Positions 8,721 through 16,416 of a stretch of 64,000 nt of DNA are shown here, one piece after another (position 1 is the stretch's first letter; each line of letters begins with the position of its first letter). Made by a program: the position numbers and the translations under genes. The DNA lies in assembly GCA_023460715.1 (NCBI GenBank), contig JAEWPH010000115.1, forward strand, positions 7,168 to 71,167. The letters run 5' to 3'. Below the pieces are notes generated by a model. It saw only the letters and a list, made by a program, of their open reading frames with translations. It was not told the DNA's origin and made no database searches. The stretch comes from Pseudomonadota bacterium. GTDB taxonomy: Bacteria; Pseudomonadota; Gammaproteobacteria; Burkholderiales; Burkholderiaceae_C.

Positions 8721-9782
8721 TCAGGGCAGGTTTTCGCGAAAGATGACCTGGCTGCGCGGGGTTTCGACCCCTTGCGTCGGCTCGCGGCCGTCGCGCAGGT
8801 TGGCGAAGATGCGCACGCAGTTCATCACCGCACCCTGCGGGTTCTGCGTGATGACGGCGTCCATGGTGCCGTCGATGAGCAGCCCGCGGGTATCGGGCGT
8901 CAGCCCGTGACCGATGAAGACGACTTTGCGGTCCGGCCCTGCTTCCTTGAGTGCGCGGCCGATGCCCTCGGCCCCGCCGCCGATGTTGTAGATGCCGGCC
9001 AGATCGCTGTGCTGCTCCAGCAGGGCGCGGGCCTGGCGGTAGTTGCGCTCGGCGTCGTCCTGGCCTTCGCGCACGCCCACCACCTGCACCAGCGGAAACT
9101 GTTCCTCGAACAGGTGCAGGAAACCCGCCTCGCGCTCCTCGTGGGCGCGGTAGCGCAGCGAGCCAACGATCATGGCCACCCGGGCCTGGCGGCTCTGGGC
9201 CAGCGGGCCCATGAAGCGCGCGATCAGGTAGGCCGCTGTGCGGCCTGCCGCCCGGTTGTCCAATCCCACATAGGCCACGCGGCGCGAGTTGGACAGGTCC
9301 GAAATCAGCGTCACCGTGGGCACGCCCTGCTCGGCCAACTGCGCCACGGCTTCGCGCACCACGGGATGCTCCAGGGCCATGAAGGCGATGCCATCGCAGC
9401 GCTTGCCGTAGTGCAGCAGCGCCCGCGCCAGCGCCTCGGGGTTGAAGCTCTCGATGTACGCCGCCTGGCAGCGCACGTTGAACGGCGCCCAGTGGTCCTG
9501 CGCGTAGCCGATCACGTCGCCCAGCATCTGCAGAAAGCGGTTGCTGCCCTCGGGGATCAGCACCATCAGGCGCAATGGCTGGGGCTGCAGTGCGGCATGC
9601 AGTTCGGCCTGCGGCAGATAGCCCAGCGTGGCCGCCGCCTGCAGCACGCGCTGCACCGTCGCACTGCGCACGCCGGGGCGCTGGTTCAGCACCCGGTCGA
9701 CCGTGGCCGTGGAGACGCCCGACAGCTGCGCGATGTCAGGAATACGGGGACTGCGGGGATGGGAGGCCATGGATGAATCCAT
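8721..9782 (-). CDS. LacI-family transcriptional regulator
   Basis: This protein of about 353 residues has an N-terminal LacI helix-turn-helix (PDIAQLSGVSTATVDRVLNQRPGVRSATVQRVLQAAATLGYLP) and a periplasmic-binding-protein-like ligand domain (LRLMVLIPEGSNRFLQ, then YVGLDNRAAGRTAAYLI). The ligand domain is of the type-1 sugar-binding kind. It is divergent from the ABC transporter and RuBisCO-like operon, so it probably represses that operon and itself until an inducer binds. ATG 9782 is the first in frame. ATG 9770 (MASHPRS) is an equally plausible start, and would leave the left operator arm upstream of the coding region. Confidence 0.9.
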   Translation of the reverse strand: MDSSMASHPRSPRIPDIAQLSGVSTATVDRVLNQRPGVRSATVQRVLQAAATLGYLPQAELHAALQPQPLRLMVLIPEGSNRFLQMLGDVIGYAQDHWAPFNVRCQAAYIESFNPEALARALLHYGKRCDGIAFMALEHPVVREAVAQLAEQGVPTVTLISDLSNSRRVAYVGLDNRAAGRTAAYLIARFMGPLAQSRQARVAMIVGSLRYRAHEEREAGFLHLFEEQFPLVQVVGVREGQDDAERNYRQARALLEQHSDLAGIYNIGGGAEGIGRALKEAGPDRKVVFIGHGLTPDTRGLLIDGTMDAVITQNPQGAVMNCVRIFANLRDGREPTQGVETPRSQVIFRENLP

Positions 9783-9821
9783 CAAAAACCATCAATTCCG
9801 AAGTTGGCATTTGATGGATTC
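9775..9821. promoter_or_regulatory. Candidate LacI-family operator: perfect 12-bp inverted repeat
   Basis: GAATCCATCAAA at 9775-9786 and its exact reverse complement TTTGATGGATTC at 9810-9821 flank a 23-base spacer that holds a further CCATCAATT half site. A smaller dyad, GATGC-GATAAA-GCATC at 9846-9861, follows. The position between the LacI-family regulator and the transporter operon fits operators that control both directions. The left arm overlaps the possible regulator start at 9782. Confidence 0.65.
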
Positions 9822-9924
9822 TGCGGATACTATCACTCTCAAATCGATGCGATAAAGCATCAAATCAAATCAATACAAACCCTGAGTCGCGGCGGCAGGC
9901 ACCGATCGCGGCAGGAGACAAGCC

Positions 9925-10008
9925 ATGGCCGTTTTCCCCCTCCCCATCTCGAAATGGCGGTGCCCGCAGGGCATGCCGCAGTCTGCCCAGGCCGCCGCCG
10001 GTTGCTGA
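9925..10008 (+). CDS. Possible 27-codon upstream ORF with strong ribosome site
   Basis: An ATG at 9925 has AGGAGA seven bases before it, the best ribosome site in this gap. It opens a 27-codon frame (MAVFPLPISKWRCPQGMPQS and seven more residues) ending in TGA at 10006-10008. The frame is the same as that of the permease starting at 10027, with only that TGA and six codons between them. It may be a leader peptide, a coupling ORF, or a remnant of a longer N-terminus. No family is recognised. Confidence 0.35.
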   Translation: MAVFPLPISKWRCPQGMPQSAQAAAGC

Positions 10009-10026
10009 CGCACCAGCGCCCTGCCC

Positions 10027-10719
10027 ATGACCTACGAGTTCGACTTCGCCAGCGTGCTGGCCCAATGGCCCCAGTTCGCCGAGGGCGCCTGGATGACCAT
10101 CCTGCTGTCCTTCCCCGCCACCGTGATCGGCTTCGTCGGCGGCACCTTGCTCGCCATCGGCCGCCGCAGCGAGCGGCGCGGCCTGGCCCGGGTCTGCGGT
10201 GCCTATGTGGAAGTTCTGCGCAACACGCCCCTGCTGGTGCAGGTGTTCCTGGTGTTCTTCGGCCTGGCCAGCCTGGGCTGGAAGGTGCCGGCCTTTGCGG
10301 CGGCGCTGCTCACGCTGGTGATGAACGTGGCCGCCTATTCCTGCGAAATCATGCGTGCCGGCATGGACTCCATCCACAAGGGCCAGATCGAGGCCGCCGA
10401 GTGCCTGGGGCTCACGCGCCGGCAGGTGTACTGGCATGTGGTGCTGCGCCCGGCGATGGAGAAGGTCTACCCCGCGCTCACCAGCCAGTTCGTGCTGCTG
10501 ATGCTGGCCTCGTCCATCACCTCGCAGATCTCGGTGGAAGAGCTCACCGCCATCGCCGCCCGCGTGCAGTCCGAGACCTTCCGCCCGTTCGAGGCCTACA
10601 TCCTGGTGGCCGTCGCTTACCTCGCCCTGTCGCTGCTCATGCGCCTGGGCCTGTGGCTGTTCGGCCAGATCGTGTTCACGCGCCAGCGCAAGCTGGGCGC
10701 CTCCGGAGGCATGCGATGA
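10027..10719 (+). CDS. Polar-amino-acid-type ABC transporter permease 1
   Basis: This 230-residue inner-membrane permease of the His/Glu/Gln/Arg/opine family has about five membrane segments. The N-terminal block GAWMTILLSFPATVIGFVGG and the VEVLRNTPLLVQVFLVFFGL segment are typical of the family. The cytoplasmic EAA loop is QIEAAECLGLTRRQVYWHVVLRPAM, which docks on the ATPase. It pairs with the second permease to form a heterodimeric channel. The gene begins the structural part of the operon, has a poor ribosome site of its own, and may be coupled to the short upstream ORF. Confidence 0.9.
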   Translation: MTYEFDFASVLAQWPQFAEGAWMTILLSFPATVIGFVGGTLLAIGRRSERRGLARVCGAYVEVLRNTPLLVQVFLVFFGLASLGWKVPAFAAALLTLVMNVAAYSCEIMRAGMDSIHKGQIEAAECLGLTRRQVYWHVVLRPAMEKVYPALTSQFVLLMLASSITSQISVEELTAIAARVQSETFRPFEAYILVAVAYLALSLLMRLGLWLFGQIVFTRQRKLGASGGMR

Positions 10720-10765
10720 CATCCCGCCCGTTCCCCTTTTCTCCATCCCACAGCGAGGTGCGCCC

Positions 10766-11485
10766 GTGATTGACGGTGGACTCAACGCCCATCACCTGCA
10801 GTACCTGCTGTTCGGCGCGCTGTGGACGGTCGGCCTGTCGCTTATCTCCTTCGTGGGCGGCGGCCTGGCCGGCGGCGTGATCGCCCTGTGCCGCATCAGC
10901 CCCATCAAGGCCGTGCGCTGGGCCACGATCGCCTGGATCCAGCTGATCCAGGGCACGCCCCTGCTCGTGGTGCTGTTCCTGTGCTACTTCGGGCTGAGCA
11001 TCCTCGGCTTCGAACTGCCGGCCATCGTGGCCGCCAGCATCGCCATGGTGGTCTACGTCAGCGCCTATCTGGGCGAGATCTGGCGCGGCTGCATCCAGTC
11101 GGTGCCGCGCACCCAGTGGGAAGCGGCCGAGTGCCTGGCCCTGTCGCGCACCCAGCGCATGCGTCTGGTGGTGCTGCCGCAGGCCGTGCGCATCGCCACG
11201 CCGCCCACGGTGGGCTTCATGGTGCAGATCGTGAAAAACACCTCGCTGGCCTCGATCGTGGGGTTCATCGAGCTGGTGCGCGCGGGCCAGCTCATCAACA
11301 ACTCCATCTTCCAGCCCTTCCTGGTGTATCTGCTGATCGCCGTCATCTACTTCGCGCTGTGCTTTCCGCTGTCGGTGTGGAGCCGCCGGCTGGAGCAGCG
11401 CCTGCAGTTCGGCCACCGCGCCGCTGCCGCCCCTGCCGCAGCCAGCCCTGCGGCCCCCGCCACCCCACCCGCCAACGCCACATGA
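10766..11485 (+). CDS. Polar-amino-acid-type ABC transporter permease 2
   Basis: This 239-residue permease starts at a GTG (10766) with GAGGTG about 6 bases upstream. The family marks are the LIQGTPLLVVLFLCYFGLSI block and the EAA loop TQWEAAECLALSRTQRMRLVVLPQAV. The C-terminus is an Ala/Pro-rich tail. Its stop overlaps the ATPase start (ATGA), which suggests translational coupling. It is the partner of the preceding permease; together they match the two-permease form of the PAAT family. Confidence 0.9.
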   Translation: MIDGGLNAHHLQYLLFGALWTVGLSLISFVGGGLAGGVIALCRISPIKAVRWATIAWIQLIQGTPLLVVLFLCYFGLSILGFELPAIVAASIAMVVYVSAYLGEIWRGCIQSVPRTQWEAAECLALSRTQRMRLVVLPQAVRIATPPTVGFMVQIVKNTSLASIVGFIELVRAGQLINNSIFQPFLVYLLIAVIYFALCFPLSVWSRRLEQRLQFGHRAAAAPAAASPAAPATPPANAT

Positions 11486-12288
11486 AGCGAGACGACCTGA
11501 TGACCCCCGCAGCGACTTCCGCCGGCCGTTCGGCCGCGCCCTCCGCCACCGCCCCGGCAGCCGCCCCCGTCGTCGAGCTGAAAGACGTGCACAAGTGCTT
11601 TGGCAGCAACCAGGTGCTCAAGGGCGTGTCCTTCGCCATTCCCAAGGGCCAGGTCGTGGCCATCATCGGCAAGAGCGGTTCGGGCAAGAGCACGGCGCTG
11701 CGCTGCATCGACCGGCTGGAGATCATCGACAGCGGCAGCATCCAGGTCTGCGGTCATGCCGTGCACGACCCGGCCATCGACCTGCGCCGGCTGCGCCAGG
11801 ACGTGGGCATCGTCTTCCAGAGCTACAACCTCTTTCCGCACCTGACGGTGGAGCAGAACATCACCCTGGCCCCCAAGGCCGTAAAGAACCTGCCTGCGGC
11901 CCAGGCGCGCGCCATCGCCGCGCGCACCCTGCAGCAGGTGGGCCTGGCGGACAAAGCGCAGGCCTATCCGGAGCAGCTCTCGGGCGGGCAACAGCAACGC
12001 GTCGCGATTGCCCGGTCGCTGGCCATGGAGCCGCAGGTGATGCTGTTCGACGAGGTGACCTCCGCGCTCGATCCGCAACTCACCGGGGAGGTGCTGCGCG
12101 TCATCGAGTCGCTGGCCCAGGGCGGCATGACCATGGTGCTGGTCACGCACGAGATGGAGTTCGCCGCCCGCGTGGCCGACACCATCATCTACATGCACGA
12201 GGGCAAGGTCTGGGAGACCGGCTCCGGCGACATGCTGAAACACCCGCAGACCGCGGAACTGCGCGACTTCCTCTCCCACGGGCTCTGA
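11482..12288 (+). CDS. Polar-amino-acid-type ABC transporter ATP-binding protein
   Basis: This is a 268-residue ATPase. After an Ala-rich leader of about 30 residues come Walker A GKSGSGKST, the Q loop GIVFQSYNLFPHLT, the signature LSGGQQQR, Walker B VMLFDEVTSALD and the switch His in LVTHEM. The full set indicates an active enzyme. The ATG at 11482 shares bases with the stop of the permease; ATG 11500 is an alternative that shortens the leader by six residues. It powers import by the two upstream permeases. Confidence 0.92.
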   Translation: MKRDDLMTPAATSAGRSAAPSATAPAAAPVVELKDVHKCFGSNQVLKGVSFAIPKGQVVAIIGKSGSGKSTALRCIDRLEIIDSGSIQVCGHAVHDPAIDLRRLRQDVGIVFQSYNLFPHLTVEQNITLAPKAVKNLPAAQARAIAARTLQQVGLADKAQAYPEQLSGGQQQRVAIARSLAMEPQVMLFDEVTSALDPQLTGEVLRVIESLAQGGMTMVLVTHEMEFAARVADTIIYMHEGKVWETGSGDMLKHPQTAELRDFLSHGL

Positions 12289-12338
12289 CCCGCCCCTTCG
12301 GCTTTCTTTCCCACAAAAACCACCAGGAGACATCCGCC

Positions 12339-13136
12339 ATGAGCACTTCCCGCATCCTCCTCCGCCGCACGCTGCTGGCGGCCAGCGCCGCCGCCCTGTG
12401 CCTGCCCGCCATGGCCGATCTGGCGCAGATCAAGTCCGCCGGCAAGCTGCGCGTGGGCATCGACTTCGGCGCGCCGTTCTACGGCTATGTGGACGACAAG
12501 CTCAAGCCCGTGGGTTCCGACGTGGAGGCCGCCGAACTGCTGGCCAAGGACCTGGGCCTGCCACTCGAGATCGTGAACACCACCAACTCCGCGCGCATCC
12601 CCAACCTGCTGTCCAACAAGGTGGACCTGATCATCTCGTCGCTCTCGATCACGCCCGAGCGCCAGAAGGCCGTGGACTTCTCCATCCCCTACGGCGCCAT
12701 CCAGGCCGCCGTGGGCGCGCCCAAGAGTTTGAAGCTCACCGGCATCGACGACCTGGCCGGCAAGACCGTGGCCGTGACCCGTGGTGGCCCGCAAGACAAG
12801 ATCGTGACCGAGCGCGCGCCGCAGGCCAAGGTGGTGCGTTTCGATGACGAGGCGGCCTCCATCACGGCGGCGGCCACGGGCCAGGCCGACATCGTGGCCA
12901 TCACGCCGCCCATCATTGCGGCCATTGCCAAGAAGAACCCGGCACGCGAGTTCGAGACCAAGTTCATCCTGCAGTCGTACCAGCTGGGCATGGCCATGCG
13001 CAAGGGCCAGCCGGAGCTGATGGCCGCCGTCAACGGCTGGATCAAGACCAACCTGGCCAACGGCAAGCTCAACGACATCCACCTGAAGTACGCCGGCGTG
13101 CCGATTCCCCAGGACATCGTCGGCGGCGCCAAGTGA
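12339..13136 (+). CDS. PAAT-type periplasmic solute-binding protein, probably for a non-amino carboxylate
   Basis: This 265-residue protein has a signal peptide (residues 1-26, ending PAMA) and an AGGAGA ribosome site. The family core LRVGIDFGAPFYGY and the SSLSITPERQ block (Arg108) are kept; in HisJ and GlnH the matching Arg binds the ligand carboxylate. The position that holds the amino-binding Asp in HisJ (D161) and GlnH (D157) appears here as Thr189 (GQADIVAITPP). That alignment is from memory. Together with the enzymes downstream it suggests an acid without an alpha-amino group, such as a sugar acid. It is the last transporter gene and is followed after 49 bases by the VOC gene. Confidence 0.88.
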   Translation: MSTSRILLRRTLLAASAAALCLPAMADLAQIKSAGKLRVGIDFGAPFYGYVDDKLKPVGSDVEAAELLAKDLGLPLEIVNTTNSARIPNLLSNKVDLIISSLSITPERQKAVDFSIPYGAIQAAVGAPKSLKLTGIDDLAGKTVAVTRGGPQDKIVTERAPQAKVVRFDDEAASITAAATGQADIVAITPPIIAAIAKKNPAREFETKFILQSYQLGMAMRKGQPELMAAVNGWIKTNLANGKLNDIHLKYAGVPIPQDIVGGAK

Positions 13137-13185
13137 GCCGCCCCACCCACCGCCTCCCTGCCCCACCCTTGAAGGAAACCCTCCC

Positions 13186-13728
13186 ATGAGCCGTCATTTC
13201 GGCGCGATCCGCCAGCTGGGCTATGTGGTCCACGACATCGAAGCCGCCATGGACTACTGGAGCCGCACGCTGGGCGTGGGCCCCTGGTTCTACAACCCCA
13301 AGGTGCCGATCCAGAACTACCAGTACCGCGGCGAATCGCACGAGCCGCACAACTCGGTGGCGCTGGCCAACTCGGGCTACGTGCAGGTCGAGCTGATCCA
13401 GACACGCAACGACGTGCCCTCGATGTACCGCGACTTCCTGCAGGCCGGGCGCACCGGGCTGCAGCACGTGGCCTACTGGACCAGCGACTACGACGCAGAC
13501 CTGGCGCGCCTCACGGCCGAGGGCTTTCGGTCCGTGATGAGCGGCGAGGTCGGCGAGCGTGGCCGCTTCGTCTACTTCGACACCGAGTACCACCCGGGCA
13601 CGGTGATCGAGCTGTCGGAAGTCGCCGGACCCAAAGGCCGCATGTTCGACCTGATCCGCGCGGAGTCCGAAAGCTGGGACGGCAAGACCGATCCGGTACG
13701 GCCGTTCCCCGATCTGTCGAAGATCTGA
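13186..13728 (+). CDS. VOC-superfamily (glyoxalase-fold) protein
   Basis: This 180-residue protein contains two beta-alpha-beta-beta-beta modules. Candidate metal ligands are His16 in GYVVHDIEAAMDYW, the His in GLQHVAYWTSDY, and the Glu in GTVIELSEV near residue 145. The pattern resembles glyoxalase or methylmalonyl-CoA-epimerase type VOC enzymes, which act on substrates with vicinal oxygens. AAGGAA provides a ribosome site. It lies between the binding protein and the RuBisCO-like protein. An epimerase or isomerase role on the imported acid is inference. Confidence 0.85.
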   Translation: MSRHFGAIRQLGYVVHDIEAAMDYWSRTLGVGPWFYNPKVPIQNYQYRGESHEPHNSVALANSGYVQVELIQTRNDVPSMYRDFLQAGRTGLQHVAYWTSDYDADLARLTAEGFRSVMSGEVGERGRFVYFDTEYHPGTVIELSEVAGPKGRMFDLIRAESESWDGKTDPVRPFPDLSKI

Positions 13729-13749
13729 AGAACTTCGAAACTTCAAGCC

Positions 13750-13802
13750 AAATTGGCCTCTAGCGCTTACTGGATAAGCGCTGGCAGCTATGAAAACAAT
13801 AG
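13750..13802 (+). repeat. Interspersed palindromic repeat, copy 3
   Basis: This copy has arms CTAGCGCTTACT and GGATAAGCGCTGG followed by CAGCTATGAAAA. It sits inside the sugar-acid operon between the VOC gene and the RuBisCO-like gene, ending 10 bases before the ATG at 13813. That places its hairpin across the ribosome-binding region of the downstream gene. Confidence 0.85.
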
Positions 13803-13812
13803 TTCTCTCACC

Positions 13813-15093
13813 ATGTCCCCAGACCGCTTCGAAGCGACCTACCTGATCGAAACCCCGTTGGACCCCGCCCACGTGGCCGAGGTGCTGGCGGGAGAGCAGT
13901 CGTGCGGCACCTTCACGCGGGTCGAGGGCGAGACCGACGCGCTGCGCGGACGCGCCCGCGCCACGGTCGAATCGATCGAACTGCTGGACGCGGCCCCCGC
14001 GCCGGCGCTGCCCAACGGCTGGATGCAGCGGCGCGGCCTGTTCGACACGCCGCAGACCTGGCAGCGTGCCCGCCTGCGCGTCAGTTTTCCCTGCGACAAC
14101 ATCGGGGCCAACCTGCCCACGCTGGCGGCCACCGCCTCGGGCAACCTGTTCGACCTGGGCGAGGTCACGGGCCTGCGGCTCGAATCGATGCGGCTGCCGC
14201 GCGCCTACCGCCAGCAGTTCGATCTGCCACGCCAAGGCATCACCGGCACGCGCGCGCTGACGGGCGTGCAGGGCCGCCCGCTGATCGGCACCATCATCAA
14301 GCCCAATGTGGGCCTGTCGGCCGAGGAGACTGGCGAACTGGCCGGGCGCCTGTGCGCCGCGGGCATCGATTTCATCAAGGACGACGAGGTCTGTGCCAAC
14401 CCGGTCCATGCGCCGCTGGCCGACCGCGTGCGCTCCGTCATGCGGCGGGTGCGCGCGCACCAGGACAAGACCGGCAAGCAGGTCATGGTGGCCTTCAACA
14501 TCACCGACGAAACCGACGCCATGCGCCGCCATGCCGATCTGATCGCGGCCGAGGGCGGCAGCTGCGTGATGGTCAGCCTGAACTGGTGCGGCTACTCCGC
14601 CGTGCAGACACTGCGCCGCCACACGCCCCTGGCCCTGCACGGCCACCGCAACGGCTACGGCGCCCTGTCGCGCCACCCGCTGCTGGGCTTTTCGTTCAAC
14701 GCCTGGCAGACCCTGTGGCGGCTGGCGGGCGTGGACCACATGCATGTGCACGGCCTGCAGGGCAAGTTCTCGCAGACCGACGAGGAAGTGATCGAATCCG
14801 CGCACGACACCCTGGCCCCGCTGTGCGAGGGCCTGGACGACCGCGTGCTGCCCGCGTTCTCCAACGGGCAATGGGCCGGCACCGTGCCCATCACCTGGGA
14901 CAGCGTGCGCAGCAACGACCTGCTCTTCATGTCGGGCGGCGGCATCCTGGCCCACCCCGACGGCCCTGCGGCCGGCGTGGCCAGCATCCAGCAGGCCTGG
15001 GATGCCGTGCAGCGCGGCGAGACCCTGGCGGACCGGGCCGCACACGCACCGGAGCTGCGCCGCGCCGTCGAATTCTTCGGCAAGAAGAAGTAA
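13813..15093 (+). CDS. RuBisCO-like protein (form IV), possible 3-oxo-isoapionate-4-phosphate-type enzyme
   Basis: This 426-residue protein of the RuBisCO large-subunit superfamily keeps the metal site DFIKDDE (Lys189 for carbamylation, Asp191, Glu192). It also keeps GTIIKPN (Lys163, equal to Lys175 of RuBisCO), ALHGHRN (His278) and a loop-6-like GLQGKFS (Lys318). Overall it is shorter and diverged, so it is not a CO2-fixing RuBisCO. The next gene is a DUF1537 kinase, and this pairing is known from D-apiose/D-apionate breakdown (OiaK with OiaX or OiaT), where the RuBisCO-like protein acts on 3-oxo-isoapionate 4-phosphate. That assignment is inference from context. The stop overlaps the kinase start by one base. 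Confidence 0.9.
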   Translation: MSPDRFEATYLIETPLDPAHVAEVLAGEQSCGTFTRVEGETDALRGRARATVESIELLDAAPAPALPNGWMQRRGLFDTPQTWQRARLRVSFPCDNIGANLPTLAATASGNLFDLGEVTGLRLESMRLPRAYRQQFDLPRQGITGTRALTGVQGRPLIGTIIKPNVGLSAEETGELAGRLCAAGIDFIKDDEVCANPVHAPLADRVRSVMRRVRAHQDKTGKQVMVAFNITDETDAMRRHADLIAAEGGSCVMVSLNWCGYSAVQTLRRHTPLALHGHRNGYGALSRHPLLGFSFNAWQTLWRLAGVDHMHVHGLQGKFSQTDEEVIESAHDTLAPLCEGLDDRVLPAFSNGQWAGTVPITWDSVRSNDLLFMSGGGILAHPDGPAAGVASIQQAWDAVQRGETLADRAAHAPELRRAVEFFGKKK

Positions 15094-16409
15094 TGACCGC
15101 GTCCCTGTTCGGCTGGTACGGCGACGACTTCACGGGCGCCACCGATACGCTGGCCGTGCTGGCCCAGGCCGGCCTGCGCGCCATGCTGTTCATGGGCGTG
15201 CCCAGCGCCGAGGCCCTGGCAGCCGCCGGCCCGCTGGACGCCATCGGCATCGCTGGCGCCGCGCGTGCCATGGCGCCCGAGGCCATGCGCGCCGAACTGG
15301 CCCCCGTGGGCCATTTCTTCGAGCAGGCGGCACCGCCGGTCCTGCACTACAAGGTGTGCTCCACCTTCGACAGTGCCCCCCACGTGGGCAACATCGCCTG
15401 TGCGATCCAGACGCTGCACCCCCGCGTGGCCCACCGCTGGGTGCCCATCGTGGGCGGGCAACCCAGCCTGGGCCGCTACTGCGCGTTCAGCCACCTGTTC
15501 GCCGCAGCAGGCAGCGGCGGCGCCGTGCACCGCATCGACCGCCACCCCACCATGCGCCAGCACCCGGTGACGCCCATGGACGAGTCCGACCTGCGGCTGC
15601 ACCTGGCGCGTCAGGGCCTGGAGGGCATCACCGCACTGCACTACCCGCAGTACGCCGAATCGCCCGCACTACTGGACGCTGCGCTGCAGTGCCTGCTGGA
15701 GGGCGACGCCACCTGCGTGCCCACACTGCTAGACCTGACGCATTCCGACCAACTGGCCCCGGTGGGCCGCCTGCTCTGGGAGCAGTCGCAACGCCACGGC
15801 CGCCTGCTGGCCGTGGGCTCCAGCGCCGTGGCCCAGGCCCTGGTAGCGCACTGGGCCCGGCCGGCGGCAAAGAGCACGCCACCACTGAGAAAGTCCGATG
15901 GCCCCGTGTTCGCCTGGGCTGGCAGCCTTTCGCCCCTGACCGCCGCCCAGGTGCAGGCCGCCACCGCCTACCAGCGAATCGCCGTGAACGGCGCGCAGCT
16001 GGGCAGCGACCCCACCTACGCGCAGTCCTTGCAAGACACGATCTGCACCTTGCTGCGTAACGGCCAGCATGTGCTGGCCTACACCGGCCCCACGGAGGGC
16101 AGCGCGGCTCCCGTCGCTTCAGCCGCTCCCGTCGCGCAGGCCAGCGCCGCGCTGGTGGCCCGCGTGGTCCAGGCCCAGGCCGACCACGGCACTCCGCTGC
16201 GCCGCGTAGGGATCGCAGGGGGCGACACGTCCAGCCACGCCGTGCAGGCGCTGCAGTTGTGGGGACTGTCGTACGGGACGACGCTGTGCCCCGGCGTCAC
16301 CATCAGCGTCGCCCACAGCCCGGACCGGGACCGCCATGGGATGGAGCTGATGCTGAAGGGAGGGCAGATGGGTGGGGTGGATTTGTTCGAGAGGCTGCTG
16401 GGCGGGTAG
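15093..16409 (+). CDS. DUF1537-family four-carbon acid sugar kinase (OiaK/OtnK-like)
   Basis: This 438-residue kinase has the N-terminal YGDDFTGATDTLAVLAQAG substrate block, KVCSTFDSAPHVGNI, the ATP-domain GGDTSSHAVQAL and the C-terminal LKGGQMGG turn. All are hallmarks of the DUF1537 family. Members phosphorylate short sugar acids: OtnK acts on 3-oxo-tetronate, DtnK on D-threonate and OiaK on 3-oxo-isoapionate. Here the RuBisCO-like protein is encoded immediately upstream with a TAATG overlap, so the two are translated together and probably act in sequence. The upstream open frame overlaps the RuBisCO-like gene and is not coding. Confidence 0.9.
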   Translation: MTASLFGWYGDDFTGATDTLAVLAQAGLRAMLFMGVPSAEALAAAGPLDAIGIAGAARAMAPEAMRAELAPVGHFFEQAAPPVLHYKVCSTFDSAPHVGNIACAIQTLHPRVAHRWVPIVGGQPSLGRYCAFSHLFAAAGSGGAVHRIDRHPTMRQHPVTPMDESDLRLHLARQGLEGITALHYPQYAESPALLDAALQCLLEGDATCVPTLLDLTHSDQLAPVGRLLWEQSQRHGRLLAVGSSAVAQALVAHWARPAAKSTPPLRKSDGPVFAWAGSLSPLTAAQVQAATAYQRIAVNGAQLGSDPTYAQSLQDTICTLLRNGQHVLAYTGPTEGSAAPVASAAPVAQASAALVARVVQAQADHGTPLRRVGIAGGDTSSHAVQALQLWGLSYGTTLCPGVTISVAHSPDRDRHGMELMLKGGQMGGVDLFERLLGG

Positions 16410-16416
16410 GCAACGT

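Noticed and set aside
13813..15093. A carbon-fixing RuBisCO
   Set aside because: The protein is only 426 residues, diverged outside the metal site, has no small subunit or phosphoribulokinase nearby, and sits beside a DUF1537 kinase, so it is a RuBisCO-like protein.
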